DNA of 64,000 bases from assembly GCA_036009625.1 (NCBI GenBank), contig DASYLJ010000095.1, forward strand, positions 1 through 64,000, in the 5' to 3' direction. The DNA comes from DASYLJ01 sp036009625 (GTDB lineage Bacteria > Desulfobacterota > Binatia > DP-6). Every line of letters begins with the position of its first letter. Within the stretch, counting starts at the first letter, position 1. This document shows, piece by piece, positions 53,757 through 62,722 of this stretch. The notes under the pieces were generated by a model. That model searched no databases, was not told where the DNA came from, and saw only the letters and a program-made list of their open reading frames with translations. The position numbers were made by a program, and so were the translations under genes.

Positions 53757-54236
53757 TCAGCCCACGTCGCGGGCCGACGGCGGGTCGTGCTGTGCGACGG
53801 GGGTGCCGTCGAGCGCATCGGCGGTGGCGGTGACGACCCGCACCAGGCGTCGACGTTCGGGCTCGGCCAGCGCGCGATAGCGGCGGATCAGCTCGCCCAG
53901 GCCTTCGTCGGCGAGGAAGGTGATGTCACGGAAGCCGGTCGCCTCACCGTCGAGTCCGGCATCGAGCCGCAGCAGCGCGCGCATCTCGTCGCTGAGGAGC
54001 TCGGGCGCGATCTGACGCAGCTCACGCTGCAGGGCCACGGCGACACCGAGCACGACGAGGAGCGGGGTCGCGAGGCCGCGACCGGTCTCGAGCCGGCTCA
54101 CGGCGCCCTGACTCACACCGGCCCGCTCGGCGAGCTGCTGCTGTGTCAGTCCACTCAGCTCTCGCGCACGTCGTACGTTGCGACCGAGACCGGACATCCA
54201 CGACGCCCAGTCGATGCCGCTACTCATGACTCCCAT
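53757..54236 (-). CDS. XRE-family transcriptional regulator
   Basis: About 159 residues from ATG 54236 (GTG 54263 and ATG 54227 are alternatives; no start has a clearly spaced ribosome-binding site). A Cro/C1 helix-turn-helix is near residues 15-70 (SGLTQQQLAERAGVSQGAVS). The C-terminal half is helical (LIRRYRALAEPERRRLVRVV) and may bind a ligand or form dimers. Convergent with the SOD gene (18 bp apart). Targets unknown. Confidence 0.85.
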   Translation of the reverse strand: MGVMSSGIDWASWMSGLGRNVRRARELSGLTQQQLAERAGVSQGAVSRLETGRGLATPLLVVLGVAVALQRELRQIAPELLSDEMRALLRLDAGLDGEATGFRDITFLADEGLGELIRRYRALAEPERRRLVRVVTATADALDGTPVAQHDPPSARDVG

Positions 54237-54581
54237 CTCCGGCCCGTCCTCTCTTTCCCCCACGCCGTTCTATTTCACCAGGCTGATGACTTGCGCTCAA
54301 GCGATTTCGCAAACCAAACGCGGCTTTTTTGCACAAAGGCCATGCAGTGCTGATAGACGCATGCGTATCCGTCGCGTCGCTCACGGTCGGTGGTCAATAG
54401 TGAATTTCGCGTCGACGGGGCCGGGATCATCCGAGCGCCTCGGCCAGCTCGTGCACGTCGCGCGTGATCGAGCCGGACGTCGTGGTGCGCAGGAGACGCG
54501 ACATCGCCGAGCAGGTGTCCGTTGCGCCTCAGAGATAGGCGATTTTGTAGACTTTGCTCGCGGTCCTACCGGCAACGTCAC

Positions 54582-54600
54582 GCTGGGACGTGTTCCCAGC
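54582..54600. repeat. Inverted repeat directly before a σ54 site
   Basis: GCTGGGA and TCCCAGC form 7-bp arms around five bases and end at the -24 box of the next promoter. It could be a repressor or activator site. As RNA it would be a small hairpin without a U-tract. Confidence 0.45.
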
Positions 54601-54616
54601 GGGCATGCATCGTGCA
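54601..54616 (+). promoter_or_regulatory. σ54 promoter candidate for the 3D-domain/REC operon
   Basis: GGGCATGCATCGTGCA keeps GG-N10-GC, with CATG in place of CACG and GTGCA at -12. It is the weakest of the nine. The predicted start (about 54627) falls at GTG 54627/ATG 54630. Confidence 0.45.
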
Positions 54617-54629
54617 CAGGTCCGCTGTG

Positions 54630-55031
54630 ATGGCCGTGGCCCGACGTCGCATTGCTCCCGCACTGTTCCTCGGCGCGACCCTCGCCGTCGCCACGCTGGT
54701 CGTGGCGGGTGAGAAGGAGAAGCCCCCGCCGAGCACCCGCCGCTCGTTCGACGCCACTGCATACGCGCTGAAGGGGAAGACGGCGAAGGGCACCGCGGCG
54801 CGGCGCGGCGTGGTCGCGGCCGATCCGAAGGTCCTGCCGCTGGGCTCGAAGGTCCGGGTTCGCGGTGCCGGGCCACACTCGGGTGACTACACGGTCGAGG
54901 ATACCGGGCGTGCGATCAAGGGAAAGGACCTGGACATCCACGTTCCCGATTCCAAGACGGCGCGGAGCTTCGGTCGAAAGGACGTCCAGGTGGAGGTTCT
55001 CGAGCGTGGCGACGGGACACGCCGACCGTGA
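54630..55031 (+). CDS. Exported 3D-domain protein
   Basis: The 133-residue protein has a signal peptide (about 1-26) and a 3D domain (three aspartates, double-ψ β-barrel as in MltA): SFDATAYALKG, VVAADPKVLPLGSKVRV and YTVEDTGRAIKGKDLDIHVP. Domains of this kind cleave or bind peptidoglycan; a stand-alone 3D protein may be a YuiC/Sps-type transglycosylase. ATG 54630 begins the signal peptide; GTG 54627 directly before it is possible. Overlaps the next gene by 4 bases. Confidence 0.87.
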   Translation: MAVARRRIAPALFLGATLAVATLVVAGEKEKPPPSTRRSFDATAYALKGKTAKGTAARRGVVAADPKVLPLGSKVRVRGAGPHSGDYTVEDTGRAIKGKDLDIHVPDSKTARSFGRKDVQVEVLERGDGTRRP

Positions 55032-55420
55032 CGACGACCGGTCAGCCCATCCTCCTCGTCGAGGACGACACTGAGCTGCGTGACGTCCTCACCGTCCTGC
55101 TCGAGCTGAACGGCTACGAGGTCGTCGGCGCCGCCGATGGTATCGAGGCCCTGACACTCCTCCGCGGCGGGCTCCGTCCCGGCATGATCGTCTTCGACCT
55201 GATGATGCCGAACAAGCCGGGGTGGGAATTTCGCGCCGAGCAGCTCGCCGATCCGGAGCTGGCCGCGATCCCCAGCGTGGCCGTCTCGGCCGCCGTGCGC
55301 GGCGAGAACCTGAAACGCGCACTCCAGGTCGAAACGTTCCTTCCCAAGCCGCTCGACGTCGATACGCTGCTGGCCCTCGCGGCCAAGCATTGCCCGCGCG
55401 CGTCGAGCGACGCGTCGTGA
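55028..55420 (+). CDS. Single-domain response regulator after the 3D-domain gene
   Basis: The 130-residue receiver has VEDDTE, phospho-acceptor Asp in IVFDLMMPNKPG, and Lys in FLPKPLD; the Thr/Ser position is in VAVSAAV. GTG 55028 overlaps the stop of the 3D-domain gene (GTGA). Third REC-only protein of the window, resembling the one at 44421. Its kinase is not adjacent. Confidence 0.9.
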   Translation: MTTTGQPILLVEDDTELRDVLTVLLELNGYEVVGAADGIEALTLLRGGLRPGMIVFDLMMPNKPGWEFRAEQLADPELAAIPSVAVSAAVRGENLKRALQVETFLPKPLDVDTLLALAAKHCPRASSDAS

Positions 55421-55439
55421 CGGTCGCGCCGCGCCGGGA

Positions 55440-55682
55440 TCAGCGGTTGGCGGGGACCAGGCGGCGTCCGTTGACGACCGCCTGGATGGTCTCGGCGGAC
55501 GGGAGGCCGAGGAGCTTCGTCGGCCATTTCGGTTCCGCGCCATCGTCACTCGCCGCCGCCACCGGTCGTACCACGTCGCCCGACGGCGGTTGCGACGCCG
55601 CGATGGAGATCGCCGTCTCACCCTGCGCAGTCGCTGCTCCGAGGAGCACGAGGAGCATCACCCAAGGTACCCGTCCTTGCAT
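55440..55682 (-). CDS. Small exported protein of unknown function
   Basis: The 80-residue protein has a signal peptide (MQGRVPWVMLLVLLGAATAQ) and a mature part of about 60 residues that is Ala/Pro-rich, then WPTKLLGLPSAETIQAVVNG. AGGAGG is found upstream of ATG 55682 with normal spacing. Divergent from treY (78 bp). No known family. Confidence 0.65.
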   Translation of the reverse strand: MQGRVPWVMLLVLLGAATAQGETAISIAASQPPSGDVVRPVAAASDDGAEPKWPTKLLGLPSAETIQAVVNGRRLVPANR

Positions 55683-55760
55683 GGTCCTGACCTCCTGGCG
55701 TTTGACCAGCCCATCGCACGGTCGCGCCTTGGCCTGCAATACCCTCGGTGCAGTTTGCGC

Positions 55761-58535
55761 ATGAATTTCACCTATCGGCTCCAGCTCCACGCCGGCTTCG
55801 GCTTCGCCGCCGCCCGCGACGCGGTGCCGTACCTTCACACGCTCGGCGTGACCCACTGCTACCTCTCGCCCATCCTGCGCGCCGGACCGGGGAGCACGCA
55901 CGGCTATGACACCACCGACCACGCCATGCTGAACCCGGAGCTGGGAAGCGACGACGACTTCGCCGCCCTCGCTTCGACCGCCGCCGAGCACGGCATGGGG
56001 CTCGTCGTCGACATCGTGCCGAACCACATGAGCGCGGACGCGGCCGTGAACCGCTGGTGGCGCGACGTCCTGCGCCACGGCCGCGCGTCACTGTGGGCGG
56101 ACGCCTTCGACATCGACTGGGAGCCGGTGAAGGACGAGCTGCACGGCCGCATCCTGCTGCCGGTTCTGGGTGCGTCGTATGGGGAGGTCCTCGAACGCGG
56201 CGACCTCGAGCTGGCACTCGTCGACGGCGAGGCATCGGTGCGCGGGCCGGGGATCGACGTGCCGATCGACCCACGCGAGCTGCCGCGGGTCTTCGAGCCC
56301 GCGATCGACGCGCTGCAGAAGCGGCTCGGCGACGACGATCCCGCCGTTCAGGAGCTGCAGAGCATCGTCACCTCGATGCGCCATCTGCCGGCGCGTCACG
56401 AGACCGATCCGACCCGCATGCGCGAGCGTCAACGCGAGACCGACGTGACCCGCGAGCGCTTGCGGCGCCTGCTGGCGGACTCCCCCGACGTCCGGGAGCA
56501 CATCGACGCGGCGGTCGTGGCACTGCGCGGCACGCCGGGGCGGCCCGAGACCTTCGATGCGCTGCACGAGCTGCTGGAGACGCAGGCATATCGACTGGCG
56601 CACTGGCGAACCGCCTCGCACGAGATCAACTATCGCCGCTTCTTCGACGTGAACGGGCTCGCCGGCCTCCGCATGGAGGTGCCGGCGGTGTTCGACGCCA
56701 CGCACGCGCTCGTCGGCCGCCTGGTCGCCGACGGCCGGATCGCGGGCCTGCGTATCGACCACATCGACGGTCTCTTCGATCCCGAAGCCTACCTGAATCG
56801 GCTCCGCAGCCACCTCGGCGCCGACGTCTGGCTCGCGGTCGAGAAGATCCTGGGTCCCGACGAGCAGCTGCCGCGCGCGTGGCCCATCGCCGGCACCAGC
56901 GGCTACGACTTCCTGAACGACCTGAGCGGCGTCTTCGTCGACGGGCGCGGCCGTCGCGCGCTGCTGCGCACGTGGCAACGCTTCACCCGCTCACGGGCCT
57001 CGTTCGACGACGTCGTGCTCGAGAGCAAGCGGCACATCATGGACACCAACATGGCCAGCGAGCTGAACGTGCTGGCGCGTGCCTTGAACCGCCTCTCCGA
57101 GCGCGGCCGCCGCACGCGCGACTTCACGCTGAATGCCCTCCGCCAGGGCCTGCGCGAAGTGGTGGCGGCGTTCCCGGTCTACCGCACCTACGTCACCGAG
57201 CGCGGCGTCACGGCGACGGATCGCGCCGCGGTCGCCACCGCCGTCGCGCGCGCTCGCCGCCGCAACCCCACCTTCGACCGCACGCTGTTCACGTTCCTCG
57301 AGAAGGTCCTCCTGGCCCCGGCCGACCTGCCGGAGCAGCTCGCCGTCGCCATGAAGGTCCAGCAGTACACGGCACCCGTGCAGGCGAAGGGCGTCGAGGA
57401 CACCGCCTTCTATCGTTGGGCCCCGCTCGCCTCGTTGAACGAGGTCGGTGGCGACCCAGACCGCTTCGGCCTGGCACCGGCCGAGTTCCACGCCCGCAAT
57501 GCCCGGCGGCGCGCGCAATGGCCGCAGGCGATGCTGGCAACGTCGACGCACGACACCAAGCGCGGCGAGGACGCGCGCGCACGTCTGCACGCGCTCTCCG
57601 AGCTACCGCGCGAATGGAGTCGCAACCTGTCCGCGTGGGCACGCACGAACGGCGCCAACCGCACCCGGCTCGACGACGGTCCGGCGCCTGCGCGCGCCGA
57701 CGAGTACCTCGTCTACCAGACGCTGCTCGGCATCTGGCCGCCGGGTGCGACCGCGGTGCCCGACGGCTTCGTCGATCGGGTGCGGGAGTACCTCCTGAAG
57801 GCGGTGCGCGAGGCCAAGGTGCACACCAGCTGGACGGTCGCCGACGACGCCTACGAAGCCGCGCTCGTGCGCTTCGCCGAACGCACGCTCACGGGGCCGA
57901 CGTCGAGACGGTTCCTCGCCCAGTTCCTGCCGTTCGCCGCCACACTCGCGCGCGCCGGCATGGTGACGTCGCTGGCGCAGGTGGTGCTGAAGCTCGTCAG
58001 CCCGGGTGTGCCCGACGTCTATCAGGGCACGGAGCTGTGGGACCTGACGCTGGTCGACCCCGACAATCGACGCCCCGTCGACTTCGAGCGCCGGCGTCGC
58101 GAGCTCGACGCGCTCGACGCCGCTGGGCCCAGCACGATGCGCGACCTCGTCACCGGCTGGCACGACGGCCGCGTCAAGCTGGCCGTCACGGCACGTGCCG
58201 GCCGCCTGCGACGCGACGCCGCGGCGCTCTTCCTCGACGGCAGCTACGAGCCGCTCGACGTCACGGGTGCGAAGGCCGACCACGTCGTCGCCGTCGCGCG
58301 CCGCCTCGGCGACGCCGCGGTCGTCGCCATCGTGCCGCGGCTCGCGGCCGGGCTCATGAGCGACGCGCAGCCGCTGCCGCTCGGACCCGAGGTGTGGGGC
58401 GATACGCGCGTCGCCACGCGCGATCCCCTGCTCCGGGACGTCTTCACCGGTACGACGCACCACGGCGGCCCCGATGGCCTCGCCGTGGCCGACGTCCTCG
58501 TCGACTGTCCGGTGGCGCTGCTCTACACGCGCTGA
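55761..58535 (+). CDS. treY: Malto-oligosyltrehalose synthase
   Basis: The 924-residue GH13 enzyme converts the reducing end of maltodextrin into a trehalose unit (α-1,4 to α,α-1,1). It opens MNFTYRLQLHAGFGFAAARD and has the conserved YLSPILRAGPGSTHGYDTTD. Catalytic residues: Asp333 (LRIDHIDGL), Glu361 (VEKIL) and Asp598 (STHDTKRGED). Long insertion 210-320 is usual in TreY. With TreZ (44795) it completes the TreY/TreZ route. No good ribosome-binding site precedes ATG 55761. Ends with a 13-base overlap onto the convergent FAH gene. Confidence 0.94.
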   Translation: MNFTYRLQLHAGFGFAAARDAVPYLHTLGVTHCYLSPILRAGPGSTHGYDTTDHAMLNPELGSDDDFAALASTAAEHGMGLVVDIVPNHMSADAAVNRWWRDVLRHGRASLWADAFDIDWEPVKDELHGRILLPVLGASYGEVLERGDLELALVDGEASVRGPGIDVPIDPRELPRVFEPAIDALQKRLGDDDPAVQELQSIVTSMRHLPARHETDPTRMRERQRETDVTRERLRRLLADSPDVREHIDAAVVALRGTPGRPETFDALHELLETQAYRLAHWRTASHEINYRRFFDVNGLAGLRMEVPAVFDATHALVGRLVADGRIAGLRIDHIDGLFDPEAYLNRLRSHLGADVWLAVEKILGPDEQLPRAWPIAGTSGYDFLNDLSGVFVDGRGRRALLRTWQRFTRSRASFDDVVLESKRHIMDTNMASELNVLARALNRLSERGRRTRDFTLNALRQGLREVVAAFPVYRTYVTERGVTATDRAAVATAVARARRRNPTFDRTLFTFLEKVLLAPADLPEQLAVAMKVQQYTAPVQAKGVEDTAFYRWAPLASLNEVGGDPDRFGLAPAEFHARNARRRAQWPQAMLATSTHDTKRGEDARARLHALSELPREWSRNLSAWARTNGANRTRLDDGPAPARADEYLVYQTLLGIWPPGATAVPDGFVDRVREYLLKAVREAKVHTSWTVADDAYEAALVRFAERTLTGPTSRRFLAQFLPFAATLARAGMVTSLAQVVLKLVSPGVPDVYQGTELWDLTLVDPDNRRPVDFERRRRELDALDAAGPSTMRDLVTGWHDGRVKLAVTARAGRLRRDAAALFLDGSYEPLDVTGAKADHVVAVARRLGDAAVVAIVPRLAAGLMSDAQPLPLGPEVWGDTRVATRDPLLRDVFTGTTHHGGPDGLAVADVLVDCPVALLYTR

Positions 58536-59389
58536 GTGTCGGCCGGCTCGTCGATGACGCGGTTCTCGATGACGCCGATACCCTCGATCTCGATGCGCAC
58601 GACGTCACCCGTCTTAAGGTAGCGCTTGATCGGCCCGCCCACGCCCGAGGGGGTGCCCGTGGAGATGACGAGGCCCGGCTCGAGCGTGAAGACGGTGGAG
58701 AGCGTGGCCACCATGTCGAAGCAGTCGAAGATGAACTCGCGCGTGTTCGAATGCTGGCGCTGCTCGCCGTTGACCCATGTCCACAGGTCGAGCCCGTGCG
58801 GATCGATGGCGTCGGACGTCACGATCCACGGGCCGATCGGTCCGTGCGTATCGAACGACTTGCCGAGCGTCCACGTCGGCGCCTTGAACTGCCAGTCTCG
58901 CACGCTGACGTCGTCGACGACGAGATAGCCCGCGATGACCTCGTGCGCGCGCTCCTTCGGCACGTGGCGACAGCGCTTGCCGATGACGAACCCGAGCTCG
59001 CCTTCGTAGTCGAGCTTGCTCGAAATGCGTGGCAGGTGGATCGGGTCGAACGGCCCGGTGACGCACGCCGACTGCTTGTTGAAGAAGAGCGGAAACTTCG
59101 GCGTCTCGAGCCCGGCCTCCTTGATGTGATCGGCGTAGTTGAGACCGATGGCGAGGAACTCGGGGGGTCGCCGCACCGGAGCTTCGAGGCGGACGTTCTC
59201 GAGCGCGAGCCGCGGGCCGGGCTTGTCGAGGGCCGCACGCGCCGCGGCCATCGCGTCCTCGCCCGCCTCGAGGAAGGCGATCATGTCGCGCGGCAGCTCC
59301 GGGGCGACCGCGGCGAGGTCGACGATCTCCTCGCGATCGACGACACCGAGACGGGTGGTGGCGCCGTGGCTGAAGGTCGCGAGCTTCAT
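58523..59389 (-). CDS. Fumarylacetoacetate hydrolase-family protein
   Basis: The 288-residue protein has the FAH fold: AIGLNYADHIKEAG, LDYEGELGFVIGKRCRHV with the two metal-binding glutamates, GYLVVDDVSVRDWQ, GKSFDTHGPIGPW and STGTPSGVGGP. Closest in design to FAHD1-like acylpyruvate hydrolases/oxaloacetate decarboxylases and catechol-pathway hydratases; substrate unproven. It overlaps the peroxiredoxin gene by 4 bases, suggesting one operon. Confidence 0.92.
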   Translation of the reverse strand: MKLATFSHGATTRLGVVDREEIVDLAAVAPELPRDMIAFLEAGEDAMAAARAALDKPGPRLALENVRLEAPVRRPPEFLAIGLNYADHIKEAGLETPKFPLFFNKQSACVTGPFDPIHLPRISSKLDYEGELGFVIGKRCRHVPKERAHEVIAGYLVVDDVSVRDWQFKAPTWTLGKSFDTHGPIGPWIVTSDAIDPHGLDLWTWVNGEQRQHSNTREFIFDCFDMVATLSTVFTLEPGLVISTGTPSGVGGPIKRYLKTGDVVRIEIEGIGVIENRVIDEPADTQRV

Positions 59390-59877
59390 TTGCCGAGGCG
59401 GCGCAGCGTCTCGAGCGCCTCCGGGATGTGCTGCGTCGCCTTCAGCTGCGAGTTGAAGACGTGTCGCACGGTGCCGTCTTTGTCGATGACGAAGGTGACA
59501 CGGCCCGGCAGCACGCCGAGGCTCGCGGGCACCTTGTAGGCCTTGCGCAGCTTGCCGCCCTTGTCGGACAGCAGGATGAACGGGAGCTTGTACTTCTCGG
59601 TGAACTTGCGGTGCGACTCCTCGCTGTCCGAGCTGACGCCGATGACCTCCGCGCCGATGTCGCGGAACTCCTCGTAGCTGTCACGGAACGCGCACGACTC
59701 CTTCGTACAGCCGGGCGTGTCGTCCTTCGGATAGAAGTAGAGCACGACGGCCTTCTTGCCGCGGAAGTCCTGCAGGCGCACCGGGTTGCCGTTGCGGTCC
59801 GGCAGCTCGAAGTCCGGCGCCTTCTCGCCCACCGTCAGTCCCGGCGATCCTCCACCGAACAGATCGAGCAGTCCCAT
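59386..59877 (-). CDS. BCP/PrxQ-type thioredoxin-dependent peroxiredoxin
   Basis: The 163-residue protein reduces peroxides with thiols: peroxidatic Cys57 and resolving Cys62 in PGCTKESC, the classic atypical 2-Cys BCP arrangement, with YFYPKDDTPG before it and the Arg in PGRVTFVIDKDG. A short GLLDLFGGG leader precedes the fold. Coupled to the FAH gene by a 4-base overlap. GGGAACG upstream of ATG 59877 is a weak ribosome-binding site. Confidence 0.93.
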   Translation of the reverse strand: MGLLDLFGGGSPGLTVGEKAPDFELPDRNGNPVRLQDFRGKKAVVLYFYPKDDTPGCTKESCAFRDSYEEFRDIGAEVIGVSSDSEESHRKFTEKYKLPFILLSDKGGKLRKAYKVPASLGVLPGRVTFVIDKDGTVRHVFNSQLKATQHIPEALETLRRLGK

Positions 59878-59923
59878 GTGCGTTCCCTCCGAGGCAGCGC
59901 CCTAGCACGGGGCGTTGCAGGCG

Positions 59924-60208
59924 TCACGCCTCGACGGTCACGCCCCGCCAGAAAGCGACGTGGTTGGCGATGTTCGCCGCCGCCGGCAACGGATCGGGGT
60001 AGAACCAGGCCGCGTCGCCGTTCGTCTGCCCATCGATCACGACGTCGTAGTAGCTGGCCACACCCTTCCAGCCGCAGGTGGTGTGGGTCGCGCTCTCGCG
60101 CAGGTACTCGCGCTTCACCGCGTCGGGCGGGAAGTAGCAGTTGCCCTCGACCGTCTCGCAATGGTCGCTCTCGGCGATGATCGTTCCCTTCCAGATGGCT
60201 TTCGGCAT
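59924..60208 (-). CDS. DUF427-family protein
   Basis: The 94-residue protein has a small β-barrel fold with the DUF427 signature: AIWKGTIIAESDHCETVEGN, YFPPDAVKREYL, TTCGWKGVASYYDV and AWFYPDPLPAA. The family is widespread, probably cytosolic and of unknown function. ATG 60208 is chosen because it begins the fold; it is separated by 46 bp from the peroxiredoxin gene. Confidence 0.9.
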   Translation of the reverse strand: MPKAIWKGTIIAESDHCETVEGNCYFPPDAVKREYLRESATHTTCGWKGVASYYDVVIDGQTNGDAAWFYPDPLPAAANIANHVAFWRGVTVEA

Positions 60209-60272
60209 GCGAGCGACCTTCGCGGACGCGTCCGGCATTGGCAAGGGCTTGGCGCGATGGTACGAGCGACCC

Positions 60273-60413
60273 ATGGCGGATGGGGTGGTGGTGCAGGAGT
60301 GTCGCGAGGCGTGCCCGGTGTGCGACGGCCGCGTCGTGCCGATGCGCGGCAAGCTCGTCTGCGAGCGCTGTCGGGCGATCGTCGAGACGTGCTGCGACGG
60401 CGGACGACAGTGA
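60273..60413 (+). CDS. Tiny zinc-ribbon protein
   Basis: The 46-residue protein has two CxxC knuckles: Cys14/Cys17 (CPVCDG) and Cys30/Cys33 (CERC), separated by 12 residues, as in rubredoxin-like zinc ribbons; three more cysteines (10, 40, 41) lie outside. No export signal. ATG 60273 lacks a good ribosome-binding site, and a longer in-frame start at 60141 would overlap the DUF427 gene on the other strand. Function unknown. Confidence 0.5.
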   Translation: MADGVVVQECREACPVCDGRVVPMRGKLVCERCRAIVETCCDGGRQ

Positions 60414-60441
60414 CGTAGCGGTCGGCGGTCGGTCGGTCGGG

Positions 60442-61236
60442 TCAGGGACGACGCCACGTCGTCTCCCATTGATCGGCGGCCGCGTTCCATTCCTCGAGGC
60501 ACAGCACCTCGGGCTCGCCGTAGACGCAAATCTGGACGGCTCCGCCGTCCAGCTTGAGGAGCACGTCGTCGTGGTCCTTCGTGAGCGTCTCGTAGAAGTA
60601 GCCGTGGAACACCTGACCGTCGGTGGTCGGGTCGTTCGGTTCGACGCTGTAAGCGACGTAGGCCAGTCCGGCGAGCTGATCGGATCGGAGCGTCGCGCGG
60701 ACCGCGCAATCGCCCCAGGCTGGATAGATCTGGAGCGCACGACGCGTGTCGTCGGGTGTTGGCCACACCTCGTACGCGCACCAGTGTGCCCGCGGCTTCG
60801 TCCGCAGCACTGGCTCCGCCGGCGGGGGAATGCACGGAAGGCGTCCCGCCGACTTGATTCCGGCGAGCACAGCGGGCGCGCGGCCGTCGAGCACGCGGTA
60901 GACAGTCGGCTGAAATCGCTCGAGGTGGACGATCGGGAAGAGGGGGAAGGCCGGCACCGACGGATTGACGGAAACTGGATACCGGGCCTCGAAGTCTGCG
61001 TACGATCCGACGGCGTCGATGATGAGCTCCAGACTTGCGGCGAGCGCCTCCTTCCCAGCCGATGTGTCGGTACGAAAGATCGCCTCGAGCTCGCCGAGCC
61101 GCGTGCCGCCGAAGCGATCTACGAAACGCGGATAGACGATCCGCAGGCCCTCGAACTCCCGCGCCGTGAGCGGGCGATCGAGGAGCACTTCGACGATCTG
61201 CCGTTGTTCCGCCTCGAACTCGTCCTCGCTGCTCAT
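60442..61236 (-). CDS. Cytosolic protein of unknown function
   Basis: The 264-residue protein, without signal peptide or transmembrane helix, starts MSSEDEFEAEQRQIVEVLLD, has a helical N-terminal third, then a mixed α/β region with aromatic-rich YEVWPTPDDTRRALQIYPAW and GYFYETLTKDHDDVLLKLDG. I recognise no family. GGGAG lies 7 bases before ATG 61236; longer frames upstream lack such a site. It is 58 bp from the next gene on the same strand. Confidence 0.72.
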   Translation of the reverse strand: MSSEDEFEAEQRQIVEVLLDRPLTAREFEGLRIVYPRFVDRFGGTRLGELEAIFRTDTSAGKEALAASLELIIDAVGSYADFEARYPVSVNPSVPAFPLFPIVHLERFQPTVYRVLDGRAPAVLAGIKSAGRLPCIPPPAEPVLRTKPRAHWCAYEVWPTPDDTRRALQIYPAWGDCAVRATLRSDQLAGLAYVAYSVEPNDPTTDGQVFHGYFYETLTKDHDDVLLKLDGGAVQICVYGEPEVLCLEEWNAAADQWETTWRRP

Positions 61237-61294
61237 GACGATCTCCCGTGGGGCCGAAATTGCCCGCCGATTCCGCAGGGGCCGCCGGACGCGA

Positions 61295-62722
61295 TCACAG
61301 GCTGCGCCTGAGCGTCGCGATGGCGGCGGCGATCGCTTTCGCATCGGAGACCAGTTGCGTCCGCACCGGCGCGCCCACCAGCTTGCCGGCGCGACGCGTG
61401 CCCAACTGGCGGACGTAGAGCGCGATTCCGCGCCCCGCACGCGTCAACGCCTTGCGAGCACGTCGGGCATCGGTCGTCAGCAGCTCCCTCGTCTGCGTCA
61501 GCTTGTCCCCGGCCACGTCCACCGCACGCAGCAGCCGCGGCCGGAGCGCTGCGGGAATGTCGTTCTCCGTTCGAGCGCGCAGGCGTCCCACCTGGCAGGC
61601 AATGGACGCGACCGGCGGCTCGGACGGACACGCCGGCATCAGGGTCGTCGAGGACGTCGACGTCGTGACGACGCTACTCGAGGTCGAGGACGTCGATGTC
61701 GATGTCGTACTGCTGGTCGCGAGCGTGGTGTCGGTGGTCGTCGTGCTGCTGCTCGACGTCGTCGTCGATGTCGTGGTGGTGCTGACGACACTTCCGGCGA
61801 TCCGGATGCGGACGGGACGCGTCGTCCCGAGGGGCGGCTGTCCGTCGTCGGTCGCCGTCACGAACTCCGCATTGTCCGTGCCGGCGTCACCCGCGGTCGG
61901 TGCGAGATGGAGCGTAGCGGTGCCGTCGGCGTGGTCGACGATGCCGGCGAACGCCGGCAGGTCGAGCGCCGAGAACATGATCGCGTCGCCGTCCGGATCG
62001 TTCGCAGCGAGGGCGAGGTCGAGCACCGCCCCCGGCTCCAGATCGACGGTTTCGATCGCGGCGAGGATCGGTGGCCGATTGCGGATCTCCACGGTGACGG
62101 GAACGTCCACGCCGACGACGCCGTTCTGGACATGAATCACGTCCTGACCGGGGACATTGGCCGTCAGTTCTCCGTCTGGCGAGACGCCGACGACCGTCGC
62201 AGTTCCGCTGGCCACCGCATAGGTCGTTCCGGCCGCTGCGCGCGTGACATCCACCTGGGTCCCGTCACCGAACGACCCGAGGACGAACAGCGGAATGCGC
62301 TGCCCCGCATAGGTGAACGACCACATCGGCGGCGACACGGTCAACGTCGACAGCGAACCGGACGGCGCGATGGTGATGGGGAGCTCGCCGACGATCGACG
62401 TATCGCCGCTGCGCGCCACGGCGACCAGCGTGAACTCCCCGATGCGTGACGGCGGGAGCGGCGCCGTCACGATGAAGGGGGGGCCGGTCGCGACGCCGAC
62501 GATACCGAGTCCTCGCACGTACGCCGCGACCAGGTCGATGGGCGCATCGGCGGTGACCTCGACGGTGAGCAGCGATCCCGGCGCCAGCGTGGCGCCCGCG
62601 GCGGGCTGCACGAAGACCAGCGTGGACGCCGCCGATACCCGATCCACGGCGAGGGCCATCACGAGTGTCAGCCACCCGAGGAGGACGCACCGTCGACGAC
62701 GGGATGCGGGTGGCGCGTTCAT
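61295..62722 (-). CDS. Secreted Ig/cadherin-like protein with mucin-like linker and helical C-terminus
   Basis: The 475-residue protein has a signal peptide (about 12-31), β-sandwich domains (Ig-like about 35-125; BIG2-like about 125-210; a cadherin/Ig-like one about 215-310 with LALAANDPDGDAIMFSALDL), a Thr/Ser linker (about 312-370; runs of TTTTS), a Cys pair and a helical C-terminal domain of about 100 residues (LRPRLLRAVDVAGDKLTQTR). The last resembles the end of the giant propeller protein. It overlaps the upstream lipase gene by 4 bases (ATGA) and is probably co-expressed with it. Surface protein without an enzyme motif. Confidence 0.82.
   Translation of the reverse strand: MNAPPASRRRRCVLLGWLTLVMALAVDRVSAASTLVFVQPAAGATLAPGSLLTVEVTADAPIDLVAAYVRGLGIVGVATGPPFIVTAPLPPSRIGEFTLVAVARSGDTSIVGELPITIAPSGSLSTLTVSPPMWSFTYAGQRIPLFVLGSFGDGTQVDVTRAAAGTTYAVASGTATVVGVSPDGELTANVPGQDVIHVQNGVVGVDVPVTVEIRNRPPILAAIETVDLEPGAVLDLALAANDPDGDAIMFSALDLPAFAGIVDHADGTATLHLAPTAGDAGTDNAEFVTATDDGQPPLGTTRPVRIRIAGSVVSTTTTSTTTSSSSTTTTDTTLATSSTTSTSTSSTSSSVVTTSTSSTTLMPACPSEPPVASIACQVGRLRARTENDIPAALRPRLLRAVDVAGDKLTQTRELLTTDARRARKALTRAGRGIALYVRQLGTRRAGKLVGAPVRTQLVSDAKAIAAAIATLRRSL

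Larger units (their letters stand above)
54237..54629. other. 393-base region without a clear gene
   Basis: Between the XRE regulator and the 3D-domain gene, both starting from this region outward. It is less GC-rich near 54280-54345 (AT-rich CGCAAACCAAACGCGG stretch, possible XRE promoter). Near the right end it holds a 7-bp-stem hairpin (54582-54600) and a σ54-type site (54601-54616). I see only tiny frames here, none convincing. Confidence 0.6.

Noticed and set aside
54427..54504. 25-codon minus-strand frame ending DVHELAEALG
   Set aside because: No ribosome-binding site and too short to judge; may be a decayed gene end, but not supportable.
55746..55761. GG-N10-GC match before treY
   Set aside because: Only the spacing fits (GGTGCA instead of GGCACG), and the predicted start would fall inside the treY coding region.
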